A stretch of 26,326 nt of DNA from a virus. The notes beneath the pieces were generated by a model, which was not told the origin of the DNA, did no database searches, and worked only from the letters and a program-made list of their open reading frames with translations. Made by a program: the position numbers and the translations under genes. This document shows positions 15,737 to 23,433 of this stretch, piece by piece (position 1 is the first letter of the stretch; every line of letters starts with the position of its first letter). Where the stretch lies: positions 1-26,326 of IMG/VR virus record IMGVR_UViG_3300025543_000170. One strand, written 5' to 3'.

Positions 15737-18091
15737 TTACTGTCCTACACTCACTTTATAATCAATGCCCAGCAGTGTCATTTTTAATGGCACTTCTTGG
15801 CCGATTGTTATTTGTCCATCATAAGTATAACCCAAAAGACCGTGCAATGTCTTGATGCCTGTGTACTCCGGCACTGCGCTGCCAAACACATTTGCGCCAA
15901 ACTGGCGAAACGCGATTAACTTATTGTCGATTGTAAGCGACTGTGTTTCAAACAACTCGGCGTTTACCTCAAAGATGCGCTTCTTAAAGCCCTTTATTGA
16001 GCCGCTGGGCAGGTTTGGTTCAACCGGCAGTGTCTTTACCTCTGGCGTAAAGTTAAGGCCAACCTCGTGGCTTGTAGACGCCGCAGTGGCAAAGGTAACG
16101 GTGAATGGGCTAATGCCCACAACTTGATCAGGCTCAACGATGCCATCGCGGATTACCTTAACGGTGTCGCCTTCTAGATGGCTCATGTCCACAGATGACG
16201 CCGCGCCGCCAACAACTGAACAATCAAGCAATGCGTTTGCATCAAATATTTCAACATAATATCTGTCAGTCGCAGAAACCGTAAAATCAACGTCAGTAAG
16301 TCTGACAGCATCGCTTGATGTGATTGTTAAATTGCTACCACCAGTAACCTTGCGAGTTATACTAACAACATTGGCCGCAGGGTTGGGCGCGTCATACCCA
16401 GCAACTGAGTTGATAGCTGTGGCTAAATTGTCTGCGACTTGATCGTTTGTAAGAGAGCCGCCAACTTGAAACTGCAAGTCATTAGCCGGGGTGCCGGTAA
16501 CAGCCGTAAATGTTGTTGACGTGCCAGCGTTGTCAGTCAAGACAACGGTTTCGCTGTTTGCAATATTTGCAGCGTCAGTCACAGTAATCGTAGCAGTGGC
16601 ATAAGGAGCAATAGTGCGCTTCACAACAGTGTATATGTCGTCAACGTCAACGCCAATATTTAAGAACTCTCCATCAGTTGTCCACTCTGACGGCGCAATA
16701 ACATTTTGGCTTCGCAGCAACGTGTAACAAGCAATGCTGCCATCTTCGCCATTTACCAGCATTAGCCGGTCACCCTCGTCAGTTGACGTGGCAACGCGCA
16801 CCGCCATTTCCTCTGGCGTCTTTAATAGATGCGATGACAGCAGCGAGATCTTAGCTGATGTGTACGCTTGCACTGCGTCACTAAAAATAAACTCTTGGAT
16901 AGCCTTGCCCTGCCTTTGAATAAACAAGGTTGAGCCGTCTACGTTTTGCAACCGAATGCCGGGTTTGCTGCCAAACGCAGTCTGCTGTTTGACGATTAGA
17001 TTACTAGGCGTGATGGGCGTGTCTAGTGTTTGCGGCACATAGAACTCAGCGCCGGTCGTAAAGATCTGCAAGTGACGACCAGAAAAGATATCAACAATTG
17101 CATTAAATGTGCCGGTGTCTAATGTTGCCTCAACCGCCGCATCATCAAGAGCCTCGCCAGGGTCAAAGTTAAAGAAGGTCGCAACCCTCGATCCAAAGAT
17201 AGTTGATGGCCGTTGTTTAGTTCCACCAAAATACAACCGGCCTTCGTGGAATGTTACGCTGCGTGGGTATCCCCGGCTAGACGACCACACCTCTTCATAG
17301 CCACTTTCAAACTCCCAGTCAGCGTCATCAATGTTACTGGTGTCAAACAAAGGCACCTCAGCAAAACATTCTAGCTTGGCCGCTGATACCCTACGCACAA
17401 TCCGCAATCGACCAAATGGCGTCACGTTTATATATTGCCCAATGTAGCTGGCGGCAGCACTGGTAAATATATTAGCGTCTGATCCGCTGTGCTTTGCTGT
17501 TAGTGTCAGGTTGCCAGATGCAGCAGACGGCTCTAGGTGGTCATGTGCCACACCAGTGTTATATGCGGTTCCGGCAGTTACACTTAAAGTAAAAGCATAC
17601 TTAGGCACAAAATCAAATGTGATTGTGCTGGCTGTCCAGTTTGTGTCGCCTGCGCCACGCACAATCTTTGTCGGCGGCAGGTCTGGATGCACTACAATAA
17701 CGGTGTCGGCAGACTGCACCCAATTCATCTCCGGCAAAATAGAGCTAGTCAAACTAGCCACAGCTAAAAAATCATCGCCGCTGCCGTTGATGTTTTTGAT
17801 TAACGCACCGTCTTTGAAAACGTACATCTTACTGGGTGTGAAAACCAACATATAGCTGTCGCTGACACTAAACTCAAACGACACCATTCGCACAGCGTTA
17901 GCCGCGCCGCTATCTAATTCTTCAACAAACTTAGTGCCATCACGCCGCTTGGCACCGCCCTGCGGCTGGATGCTTACATTACGCGCTGTTGATAGGCCAG
18001 ACTTATACTGACTGATGTCAGTACGCGACCGCAGCTTTGGATCTAGCTCGCCAGCGGTAAAATCATTCTGGATCTGGATGATGCGGCTCAT
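15737..18091 (-). CDS. Tail tubular protein B-like nozzle protein
   Basis: 784 residues, near the size of T7 gp12 (the nozzle of the short tail). The N-terminal motif FTAGELDPKLRSRTDISQYK (about 11-30) and NVSIQPQGGAKRRDGTKFV (38-56) are characteristic of this family, as are RSVTFHEGRLYFGGTKQRP (about 277-295) and DIFSGRHLQIFTTGAEFYV (334-352). At about 498-607 an extra domain (ITVTDAANIANSETVVLTDN and onwards) appears to interrupt the conserved line VVKRTI...RYYVEIFD, so the protein seems to carry an insertion. It lies one base after the tail tubular A gene, as in T7. Confidence 0.9.
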   Translation of the reverse strand: MSRIIQIQNDFTAGELDPKLRSRTDISQYKSGLSTARNVSIQPQGGAKRRDGTKFVEELDSGAANAVRMVSFEFSVSDSYMLVFTPSKMYVFKDGALIKNINGSGDDFLAVASLTSSILPEMNWVQSADTVIVVHPDLPPTKIVRGAGDTNWTASTITFDFVPKYAFTLSVTAGTAYNTGVAHDHLEPSAASGNLTLTAKHSGSDANIFTSAAASYIGQYINVTPFGRLRIVRRVSAAKLECFAEVPLFDTSNIDDADWEFESGYEEVWSSSRGYPRSVTFHEGRLYFGGTKQRPSTIFGSRVATFFNFDPGEALDDAAVEATLDTGTFNAIVDIFSGRHLQIFTTGAEFYVPQTLDTPITPSNLIVKQQTAFGSKPGIRLQNVDGSTLFIQRQGKAIQEFIFSDAVQAYTSAKISLLSSHLLKTPEEMAVRVATSTDEGDRLMLVNGEDGSIACYTLLRSQNVIAPSEWTTDGEFLNIGVDVDDIYTVVKRTIAPYATATITVTDAANIANSETVVLTDNAGTSTTFTAVTGTPANDLQFQVGGSLTNDQVADNLATAINSVAGYDAPNPAANVVSITRKVTGGSNLTITSSDAVRLTDVDFTVSATDRYYVEIFDANALLDCSVVGGAASSVDMSHLEGDTVKVIRDGIVEPDQVVGISPFTVTFATAASTSHEVGLNFTPEVKTLPVEPNLPSGSIKGFKKRIFEVNAELFETQSLTIDNKLIAFRQFGANVFGSAVPEYTGIKTLHGLLGYTYDGQITIGQEVPLKMTLLGIDYKVSVGQ

Positions 18092-18092
18092 G

Positions 18093-18707
18093 CTAGAACC
18101 TTATATCTGAAATCGGGAACTCTTGTATTTGCTGTGCCGGGCGGTCAGCGCCGTCAATGTTAATAGACACACGCACCAAACCACCGCGCATATTTTCAGA
18201 CGGTGACCCATAAGCCTTTGCGTGATAATAATCAGCCTTGGCTATCTGGTCGGTAACCGGCTCGGCAAACTCAGCGGCCAACGCCATCTTTAACAGACGC
18301 ACAAAATACGGCGGGAATATTGCTGGCTCTGGCCGGAACTGGTAGTCAATCCAAACTGTTTCGTAATTAGTGTAAAGGCCAAGATTATAAAGCTCAAAAT
18401 CGCGAACCGTATTTGAACCAACAGAGCTTGTGTTAAACACAGCCTTTGGGTTGCCCAGTATATCGCCGGGCAGCGCGTAGGCGTATTTCCATTCATTGAT
18501 TGGGGTGCTGGCAAGCTGCGCTAACTGCACTTTCTGCACAGACCAAGAATACGCATATTGCATTAACAGAGTATCGCGAACATCGTCATAGAGGCGATCA
18601 GCGACCTGCGCTTCATCGGTGCCGGTTGCAAATGATGATAAAGGCGCTGCGCCCAACATAATCAAAGCATCAGAACAGATTGATAGTTTGGTATCACCAG
18701 CCGCCAT
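18093..18707 (-). CDS. Tail tubular protein A-like head-tail adaptor
   Basis: 204 residues, similar in size to T7 gp11. The N-terminal line LSICSDALIMLGAAPLSSFA (about 7-26) and RDTLLMQYAYSWSVQKVQLA (about 44-63) match the usual pattern of this family, as does the later PPYFVRLLKMALAAEFAEPV. It forms the ring between the portal and the nozzle. A TGGAG site 7 bases from the ATG supports the start. A GC-rich hairpin lies in the gap upstream. Confidence 0.88.
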   Translation of the reverse strand: MAAGDTKLSICSDALIMLGAAPLSSFATGTDEAQVADRLYDDVRDTLLMQYAYSWSVQKVQLAQLASTPINEWKYAYALPGDILGNPKAVFNTSSVGSNTVRDFELYNLGLYTNYETVWIDYQFRPEPAIFPPYFVRLLKMALAAEFAEPVTDQIAKADYYHAKAYGSPSENMRGGLVRVSINIDGADRPAQQIQEFPISDIRF

Positions 18708-18731
18708 TGCGCTACTCCAGAATAGGGAAAG

Positions 18732-18751
18732 GGGGCCGGTTGCCCGGCCCC
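18732..18751 (-). terminator. GC-rich hairpin after the capsid/decoration genes, possible weak terminator
   Basis: A perfect 8-bp stem (GGGGCCGG with CCGGCCCC) with a GCAA loop of GNRA type lies in the 51-base gap between the putative decoration gene and tail tubular A. In the minus direction it is followed by CTTTCCC, not by a clean U run. It may stop a share of the transcripts, or protect or process RNA ends. Its place resembles the T7 terminator after gene 10. Structure seen; function inferred. Confidence 0.6.
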
Positions 18752-18758
18752 ACTTAAA

Positions 18759-19031
18759 TTAGTCTGCGTCACCCATTGCGATGGCGGTGCCATCGGTAAC
18801 GTCAACAACACCAGCCGAATTTGATGCAACCATAACAATTGACATTGTTGGGGTCGCGCTGTCGTGAACAAAGATGATGTCGCCAACTGCCACTGTGTCT
18901 GACAGTGTGTTGAAATAACCTTCGGTGTTCACAGCATCAATCGCGTCTGCTGATGTGTAGGTGTACATTGATGGTGCGTTGCCAGATTTAGCTGCACCGA
19001 TCACGTTCCAACCTGCTGAAGAGAAAGCCAT
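18759..19031 (-). CDS. Putative head decoration protein
   Basis: 90 residues, predicted beta-rich, with the motifs GWNVIGAAKSGNAPSMYTYT near the start and VGDIIFVHDSATPTMSIVMV in the middle. Proteins with this layout often follow the capsid gene in marine short-tailed phages and are thought to be capsid decoration or spike proteins; this is inferred here from position and size. A GGAG-type binding site lies in the 14-base gap to the capsid gene. Confidence 0.68.
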   Translation of the reverse strand: MAFSSAGWNVIGAAKSGNAPSMYTYTSADAIDAVNTEGYFNTLSDTVAVGDIIFVHDSATPTMSIVMVASNSAGVVDVTDGTAIAMGDAD

Positions 19032-19045
19032 TACTAATCTCCTTT

Positions 19046-19879
19046 CTATTCAGTCGCTGAGATTTTGACAATACCATCGTCATCAATGGCAACCGCACCA
19101 GCGGAGAACATTGAAGAAACGAGGAATGACGTTTTCTCAGGAACGTAGTTGATTTCAGACTTTTGGTTCATGCCAATGCCCATACCGATTGCATCGCGAT
19201 GGAACGCAAAGCAAGTGCGGGTTGATGGGATAGGCAGGCCACCTTCATCACGATCACCTAATGTGATAAATTTAAAGCCGAGGAAAGTGTCGATCTCGCC
19301 TGTTGAGAGAGCCTTCACAGTAGCAAAATCGCTGCTGGTGAGTTCTGTCTCATCAAGCAATGCTGACAAGCCGTTTGCGTGAATAATCATGCAGCGACCT
19401 TCTGCTGGCACGTTCTTCACATCCAGAGCCTTTTTAGCTGCAAGCAGCTTTGCAAGGTTCATGTTTGTGCCAGAACCACCAACAGTTGTTGCAACGGTTG
19501 ACGGTGAGGAAGCTGCATTGAGCGCGTCAATAACAAGCTGATCCATACGGCGACCGATAGCTGCGCCAACTACTTGCACCAATTCCCGGCGCTCGTCAAA
19601 GTTGACTTTTTGCTGGTTAAAAATGTCTGAATACTCAGCAGCAATGAAATCTGACATTGTTGCTGTGACTTGTGAGTAAGTCACGTTCAGAGGTGTAACG
19701 TCAGTTTGCGGTACGCGAACTGTTGCGGTTCCTTTCCCGATCTTCGGGAACTTCACCTGATTGCCTTCGACACTTGTTCTTTCGCGAGTAACGCCAGCCA
19801 AAGCACGAGATGCTTGATATGCCTGCTTCACTTCCGCATCGAACAACTGCACAAAAGCGTTGGAAATGCCTACAGCCAT
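19046..19879 (-). CDS. Major capsid protein (HK97-fold type)
   Basis: 277 residues, in the range of short-tailed-phage capsid proteins. Recognised from gene order (after portal and scaffold) and from features of the fold: an N-terminal helix (FVQLFDAEVKQAYQASRAL), a strand-rich part (VKFPKIGKGTATVRVPQTDV), the spine helix region (RRELVQVVGAAIGRRMDQLV, about 97-116), and a C-terminal ending VPEKTSFLVSSMFSAGAVAI. The ribosome binding site AAAGGAATAGGAAAATG is strong. A promoter, a structured leader and a terminator lie just upstream, which suggests high separate expression. Confidence 0.88.
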   Translation of the reverse strand: MAVGISNAFVQLFDAEVKQAYQASRALAGVTRERTSVEGNQVKFPKIGKGTATVRVPQTDVTPLNVTYSQVTATMSDFIAAEYSDIFNQQKVNFDERRELVQVVGAAIGRRMDQLVIDALNAASSPSTVATTVGGSGTNMNLAKLLAAKKALDVKNVPAEGRCMIIHANGLSALLDETELTSSDFATVKALSTGEIDTFLGFKFITLGDRDEGGLPIPSTRTCFAFHRDAIGMGIGMNQKSEINYVPEKTSFLVSSMFSAGAVAIDDDGIVKISATE

Positions 19880-19916
19880 TTTCCTATTCCTTTGTCAAAG
19901 TTAAAACACGATTAGC

Positions 19917-20004
19917 GCCTAGCAGGTATCCTTTCGGGCTGCGGCTTGGGCATACACGCTACGCCCCCAAGCGTTTGCGACAGGTCGAAAGACGATTGTC
20001 TGTC
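19917..20004 (-). promoter_or_regulatory. Structured 5' leader of the capsid mRNA
   Basis: Between the predicted transcription start (about 20005) and the capsid ATG lie about 126 untranslated bases with three possible hairpins: GACAG (20004-20000) with CTGTC (19983-19979); GCTTGGG (19972-19966) with CCCAAGC (19950-19944); and GCC-GCAG (19945-19939) with CTGC-GGC (19923-19917), with a CC/GG pair enclosing CGAAA inside. The second and third overlap by two bases and may compete. A hairpin at the very 5' end could stabilise the message. I match it to no known riboswitch. Confidence 0.5.
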
Positions 20005-20011
20005 AATAGGG

Positions 20012-20040
20012 ATTATATGTAAAAAAGAGAGAACTGTAAA
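20012..20040 (-). promoter_or_regulatory. Near-consensus sigma70 promoter for the capsid gene
   Basis: On the minus strand: -35 TTTACA (20040-20035), 17 bases, then -10 TATAAT (20017-20012), a perfect -10 and five of six at -35. The -35 box lies inside the loop and right arm of the scaffold terminator. The start point would be near 20005, giving a 126-base leader to the capsid gene. Host polymerase is the likely user. Sequence match is direct; activity is inferred. Confidence 0.75.
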
Positions 20041-20052
20041 CAGTTCCCTCTT
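20021..20052 (-). terminator. Rho-independent terminator after the scaffold gene
   Basis: A 12-bp stem (AAGAGGGAACTG with CAGTTCTCTCTT, one G-U pair) with a TTTA loop ends in a T run on the minus strand (20026-20021). It lies five bases after the stop codon of the scaffold gene. It should stop readthrough from the packaging-portal-scaffold operon into the capsid gene, and it overlaps the capsid promoter. Confidence 0.85.
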
Positions 20053-20057
20053 GACCT

Positions 20058-20834
20058 TTATGTTGGCGAGTATTCGTCACTGCCAAAAGCCTGCTCAAAC
20101 ATTTTCTCAACCTTTATTCTGTAGCTTGGATCTGTTTGATATTCTGGCTTTCCGACCATTGCCATCAACTCTTCTTTTGATGGCGCACCGGCCATAGGCG
20201 CAACGTCTACCGGGATAGCCTTGTCGCCGTAATAGCTGCGAACCTTTTGCAAAGCTCTCATGCCCTCGGCTGTACCACCCATAATCTTGAACTCTTCAAA
20301 GTCAGTCTCAGACCAAACGCCCTTGCGAACTAGGCTTGATGCCCAGTCAGACATTGACTTAATTATTGCGTCAGCATTGTTGCCCAGTTTTTCATATTCT
20401 TCTTTATATGAAATCTCGGCTTCTTGTGCCTCATCACCGGCCATAGAAATAAACTTACCAGCAAGCTCTTCAAACGCCGACTGGCTGATGCCGTTTTCTT
20501 TAGCCCAGTCTCTGTATACTGTGTAAAGCTCGTCATCCTCTGGAATGCCAGCCTCGGCAAATACGGCTTCATCGTATTCCTCTGGGGCTTTGTGCTTTCC
20601 TTGGCTAAACTTTTTCTGCAACTCAGAATAAGCCTTTGCCAAATCTTCGCCGGTATTAAACTTCTCGGGCAACCACTCAGGCTTTCCTTCTTCGGTTGCC
20701 GCCTCTGACGCTACTGCGTCACTAGATACAGTCTCGCCGTCAGGCTTAACGTGTGAGATTGCTTCTTCTGCTTGCTGCTGGTTATCGTCACTCTCAATTT
20801 GAGCATCGGCCAGCAGACCATCAGTTTCGTTCAT
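20058..20834 (-). CDS. Capsid assembly scaffold protein
   Basis: 258 residues, acidic at the N-terminus (ETDGLLADAQIESDDNQQQ), largely helical, with PEWLPEKFNTGEDLAKAYSE (about 52-71), a line common in scaffolds of T7-type phages. It ends in a helix (SYRIKVEKMFEQAFG) that may contact the capsid protein. It lies directly before the capsid gene, with the terminator in between, and overlaps the upstream gene by ATGA. Role: inner scaffold of the procapsid, lost before packaging. Confidence 0.87.
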   Translation of the reverse strand: MNETDGLLADAQIESDDNQQQAEEAISHVKPDGETVSSDAVASEAATEEGKPEWLPEKFNTGEDLAKAYSELQKKFSQGKHKAPEEYDEAVFAEAGIPEDDELYTVYRDWAKENGISQSAFEELAGKFISMAGDEAQEAEISYKEEYEKLGNNADAIIKSMSDWASSLVRKGVWSETDFEEFKIMGGTAEGMRALQKVRSYYGDKAIPVDVAPMAGAPSKEELMAMVGKPEYQTDPSYRIKVEKMFEQAFGSDEYSPT

Positions 20835-21100
20835 AGTGATCTCGCTCTTTTCATGCGCCGCTCAATTTCCCTGACCAGACTGTTCTGGCCTTCGCGAGCA
20901 TAGCCGTGGCTGGCTTCTTCGCCGGGATACCACGTTGGCTGCTCTATCGTCAGTGCGCGTAGATGAGTGAGCAGCTTTGCCCCATCGTCACTGGCGAATA
21001 CGCGCAAATAAAGACGATCAATGTCGTCCTTATCTACCTGCTGTTTTTCTGCAATCTTTGGATCTACAGAACGTAGACCATCCCAACCTTCTGGGTTCAT
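20831..21100 (-). CDS. Bbp19-like phage protein
   Basis: 89 residues with the pattern DIDRLYLRVFASDDGAKLL, LRALTIEQPTW, and EGQNSLVREIERRM (about 26-85), which resembles the small phage family called Bbp19. Function unknown; it regularly lies between portal and scaffold genes in short-tailed phages and may be a minor head protein or assembly factor. It is separated from the portal gene by two bases and overlaps the scaffold gene by ATGA. Confidence 0.75.
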   Translation of the reverse strand: MNPEGWDGLRSVDPKIAEKQQVDKDDIDRLYLRVFASDDGAKLLTHLRALTIEQPTWYPGEEASHGYAREGQNSLVREIERRMKRARSL

Positions 21101-21102
21101 TC

Positions 21103-22665
21103 TTATGCCCCTTCTGGCGGTGCCTCACCTTGTGGCATTTCACCGGCCTCTGCTTGCGCCGCCATTTGGGCGGCTTCCATTGCTTGCTGCATCATCATCT
21201 CGCGCTCTTCTGGAGACGTGCGCAACTCAGCCGGGATGCCCAGCTTATCAGCAACATAATCTGCAATGCTGCCTGTCTTTACAGCCATTTGGCCTTCTGG
21301 GCCAAGGGCTGACGACATTTGCACCCACTGCATAATTTTTTCAATGTCACCCATATTTTGCGCTTGTGCAATCGGGCTTACCGGCGTGACCTTGACCTCA
21401 AGGCCATTGACGCGCAGCGGCATCTCAATCAAACCGCGCTCATCCATTACATATAAGATCCGCGCAATCATTGGCACCATAGTTTCGGTAATCAAACGAC
21501 CGAAAGCGGAGCCAAGGTTCTGCGCCAGTTCTTTCATGCGTTCTGCAATCTCTGTCGCAGACCTTGCGCTCATATTGTCAGGCGGCAATGTGTCATCGAG
21601 CAGGATCTTCTTGACGTTCATACGCAGGTCATTGATGACAATCTGCGACACGTTAAAGTCGCCGGATCGTGGCATCTGACGCAGGCTCTCACCCTGTGGG
21701 CCACCATTACGCGCCACCGGGATAATCGCACCCGGCGCAATGCGGATTGCCTGCGGGTTTAAAACACCGTCATCAGCGGCAGTGTAAACACCGGCAATCG
21801 ACAAGCTGGCATTTTTAAGCAATAACTCTAGCGTTTTGTTTAGCGTCTTAATGTCTGGGATTGCAGTAACCAACGGCCCGCGACCATAGACCTCACCAGC
21901 TACTTTCATATAACGCGCCACGATCCAAGGGCTGGATTTCATGTAACGCTTCAATAGCTCGGCTTTGCCTTCCGGCCAAATGACGTGATAGCAAAACTCA
22001 CCCATCTCAGGCTCATACAGTGTCGCCTCGATAAGCTCGATTTCTTCGGTTGGCTTTTCGTCAATCATGCGCTGCATACGCTCTGGGATCTCGGCATCTT
22101 GCCAATGCTGGCTAATGGCTTCGCCCTTCATACGCATACGCCGGTAAACATTATCGACCTTGCCGTGTGCGCCCTCTTCAATGGCAACCAAATACTGCGG
22201 CACGGCAGTAAAGCGGATTGGGTTTAGTTCATCGCCGGGTTGGATCAGCATACAAGCCGTGCCAACTGCCAGATCTAGCAAGAACTCGCCCATAGCCAAA
22301 TCAAAGTTAGATTGACGCAGCACACTAAACATTGTGTCGCTGTACATATCCAACGCCATTTGCGCTTCGATGCGCCGCTCTTCTGGGATTTCTACCCCCG
22401 GCTCTAAGCGGCACCACGGTGCATAAGGTGGGAATAACCCCGATTGAATGCGGTTGGCAAATCGCTGTGTTGCATTGATAGCTGTGCTATCGAACACGCG
22501 AACCATTTTGTTTTGCCCCGGAGAGCCACCGCCCTCGTAATAGCCATCATACAGATTGCGCTGTGGCAAGCCGAACTCATAACAATCTTCGTAAATCTGC
22601 CGCCAATTGTCTTTGCGGCGCTGCGCAATATCGTGACGTTTTAGGATTTCCTCAACACTACGCAT
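21103..22665 (-). CDS. Portal protein (head-tail connector, T7 gp8-like)
   Basis: 520 residues from the ATG at 22665, near the usual size of T7-type connectors. Conserved lines include SVEEILKRHDIAQRRKDNWR, NATQRFANRIQSGLFPPYAPWCRL (split across about 58-81), TLYEPEMGEFCYHVIWPEGK, and SARSATEIAERMKELAQNLG with FGRLITETMVPMI near 390-420. The tail (PEEREMMMQQAMEAAQMAAQ) is glutamine- and alanine-rich. It forms the dodecameric ring through which DNA enters and leaves. I choose this start since it overlaps the upstream stop by 8 bases and has an AGG 10 bases upstream; an in-frame upstream start at 22725 would overlap the neighbour by 68 bases. Confidence 0.92.
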   Translation of the reverse strand: MRSVEEILKRHDIAQRRKDNWRQIYEDCYEFGLPQRNLYDGYYEGGGSPGQNKMVRVFDSTAINATQRFANRIQSGLFPPYAPWCRLEPGVEIPEERRIEAQMALDMYSDTMFSVLRQSNFDLAMGEFLLDLAVGTACMLIQPGDELNPIRFTAVPQYLVAIEEGAHGKVDNVYRRMRMKGEAISQHWQDAEIPERMQRMIDEKPTEEIELIEATLYEPEMGEFCYHVIWPEGKAELLKRYMKSSPWIVARYMKVAGEVYGRGPLVTAIPDIKTLNKTLELLLKNASLSIAGVYTAADDGVLNPQAIRIAPGAIIPVARNGGPQGESLRQMPRSGDFNVSQIVINDLRMNVKKILLDDTLPPDNMSARSATEIAERMKELAQNLGSAFGRLITETMVPMIARILYVMDERGLIEMPLRVNGLEVKVTPVSPIAQAQNMGDIEKIMQWVQMSSALGPEGQMAVKTGSIADYVADKLGIPAELRTSPEEREMMMQQAMEAAQMAAQAEAGEMPQGEAPPEGA

Positions 22666-22933
22666 TTTTCTTGTGCCTCTTCGCAAAGTTTCTGGCAGCT
22701 TGCTTTGACCTAAAGCCCCACGCACTCAACGCCTCTTTTAATCTGGTTGGCGATCCATCTGGTTTTGTCTCAGGGCCAGCCATACCGCCGAACCTGCCAG
22801 CAAAAGAAATACGGCGCGGCCCAGTGCCGGTTTTGACTGGACGTTTTAGGTTGCCGCCATCTTTAGCCTCGTGGTGCCTGCGACCGGCCTCGTTCAATCC
22901 ACCGCCCGGAGCCTGATGCGCCTTCTTAGTCAC
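22658..22933 (-). CDS. Small basic protein, DUF6321-like
   Basis: 91 residues, very basic and glycine-rich: HQAPGGGLNEAGRRHHEA, GNLKRPVKTG, SFAGRFGGMAGPETKPDGSP, then RLKEALSAWGFRSKQAARNF. The GGGLNEAGRR...NLKRPV...RISFAGRFGGM pattern resembles a phage domain that I recall as DUF6321, without known function. It starts at a GTG (22933-22931) with GAGG upstream and overlaps the previous small gene by 8 bases. Likely nucleic-acid or virion binding from its charge; this is inference. Confidence 0.75.
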   Translation of the reverse strand: MTKKAHQAPGGGLNEAGRRHHEAKDGGNLKRPVKTGTGPRRISFAGRFGGMAGPETKPDGSPTRLKEALSAWGFRSKQAARNFAKRHKKNA

Positions 22934-23087
22934 GCGCCGCCCTCATATTATCAACAAGGTTAGGGTATGGACGGCCAGCCTTTGCTGCGGCTCGCTGTGC
23001 CTTGCGCTTTTGTGCTGGGGTCAAACCCTTTGGCTTGCCCAAACCTTTTGGGCGCTTCTTATCCCAAACCTCTTTTTTCTTTTGCAT
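22926..23087 (-). CDS. Small basic protein (53 aa)
   Basis: A short gene found by translation: ATG at 23087-23085, TAA at 22928-22926, 53 residues. It is lysine- and arginine-rich in the first two thirds (KKRPKGLGKPKGLTPAQKRK) and ends with AGRPYPNLVDNMRAARD, a line I associate with small marine phage proteins. The start forms TAATG with the microprotein gene upstream and the end overlaps the GTG of the next gene. Function unknown; the gene order suggests a packaging or head role. Confidence 0.75.
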   Translation of the reverse strand: MQKKKEVWDKKRPKGLGKPKGLTPAQKRKAQRAAAKAGRPYPNLVDNMRAARD

Positions 23088-23125
23088 TACTTACCGTAAC
23101 CCTTACCTTTTTTCTTTGGCATCAT
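23087..23125 (-). CDS. Microprotein, 11-12 aa (MPKKKGKGYGK)
   Basis: Two successive ATG codons (23125 and 23122) open a frame of 11-12 residues, all K, G, P and Y after the methionines, ending at TAA 23089-23087, which overlaps the next ATG (TAATG). An AGGA lies 7 bases from the second ATG. It could be a real microprotein or mainly a device to pass ribosomes on to the next gene. Small K/G-rich proteins of this look occur in other marine phages, as far as I recall. Confidence 0.5.
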   Translation of the reverse strand: MMPKKKGKGYGK

Positions 23126-23126
23126 C

Positions 23127-23429
23127 TTATCCTAATGTTGTTTTGGTTTCTTCTTCTTGACCACCGCCGCCTAGACGACCAGCCATCATTAGACCACGGC
23201 GACCAGCCCGGCGGGCGCGCCTCTTGGCCGCCTCTGTACGTTCAGCCCTCGTAACTCTACGCTCAGACGCAAGAGCCGTGGCAGTGGCTTTTTTAGCTTT
23301 ATCTGTTGGATCACGGCCTGCTTCAAGCGCGGCACCAGCTTTAACTAATGGCTGCACTATTTTAGGAACTTTTTTTATAAGCCCCGCAGATGTTGCAACT
23401 TTAGTAAAAATTTTTCCTACTGAACCCAT
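23127..23429 (-). CDS. Small basic protein with shared GRR/TTLG C-terminus (copy 2)
   Basis: 100 residues. The N-terminal half is helical with weak hydrophobic patches (VGKIFTKVATSAGLIKKVPK), followed by a very basic helix (ERTEAAKRRARRAGRRGLMM) and a glycine-rich acidic end (GRLGGGGQEEETKTTLG). The last 30 residues parallel those of the protein encoded just upstream at 23434-23664: RRAR, then GRR, LM, GG and a final TTLG. They are likely paralogues in that part. It lies between the GNAT-fold gene and the portal; a minor head or packaging role is guessed from position. Confidence 0.72.
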   Translation of the reverse strand: MGSVGKIFTKVATSAGLIKKVPKIVQPLVKAGAALEAGRDPTDKAKKATATALASERRVTRAERTEAAKRRARRAGRRGLMMAGRLGGGGQEEETKTTLG

Positions 23430-23433
23430 AATA

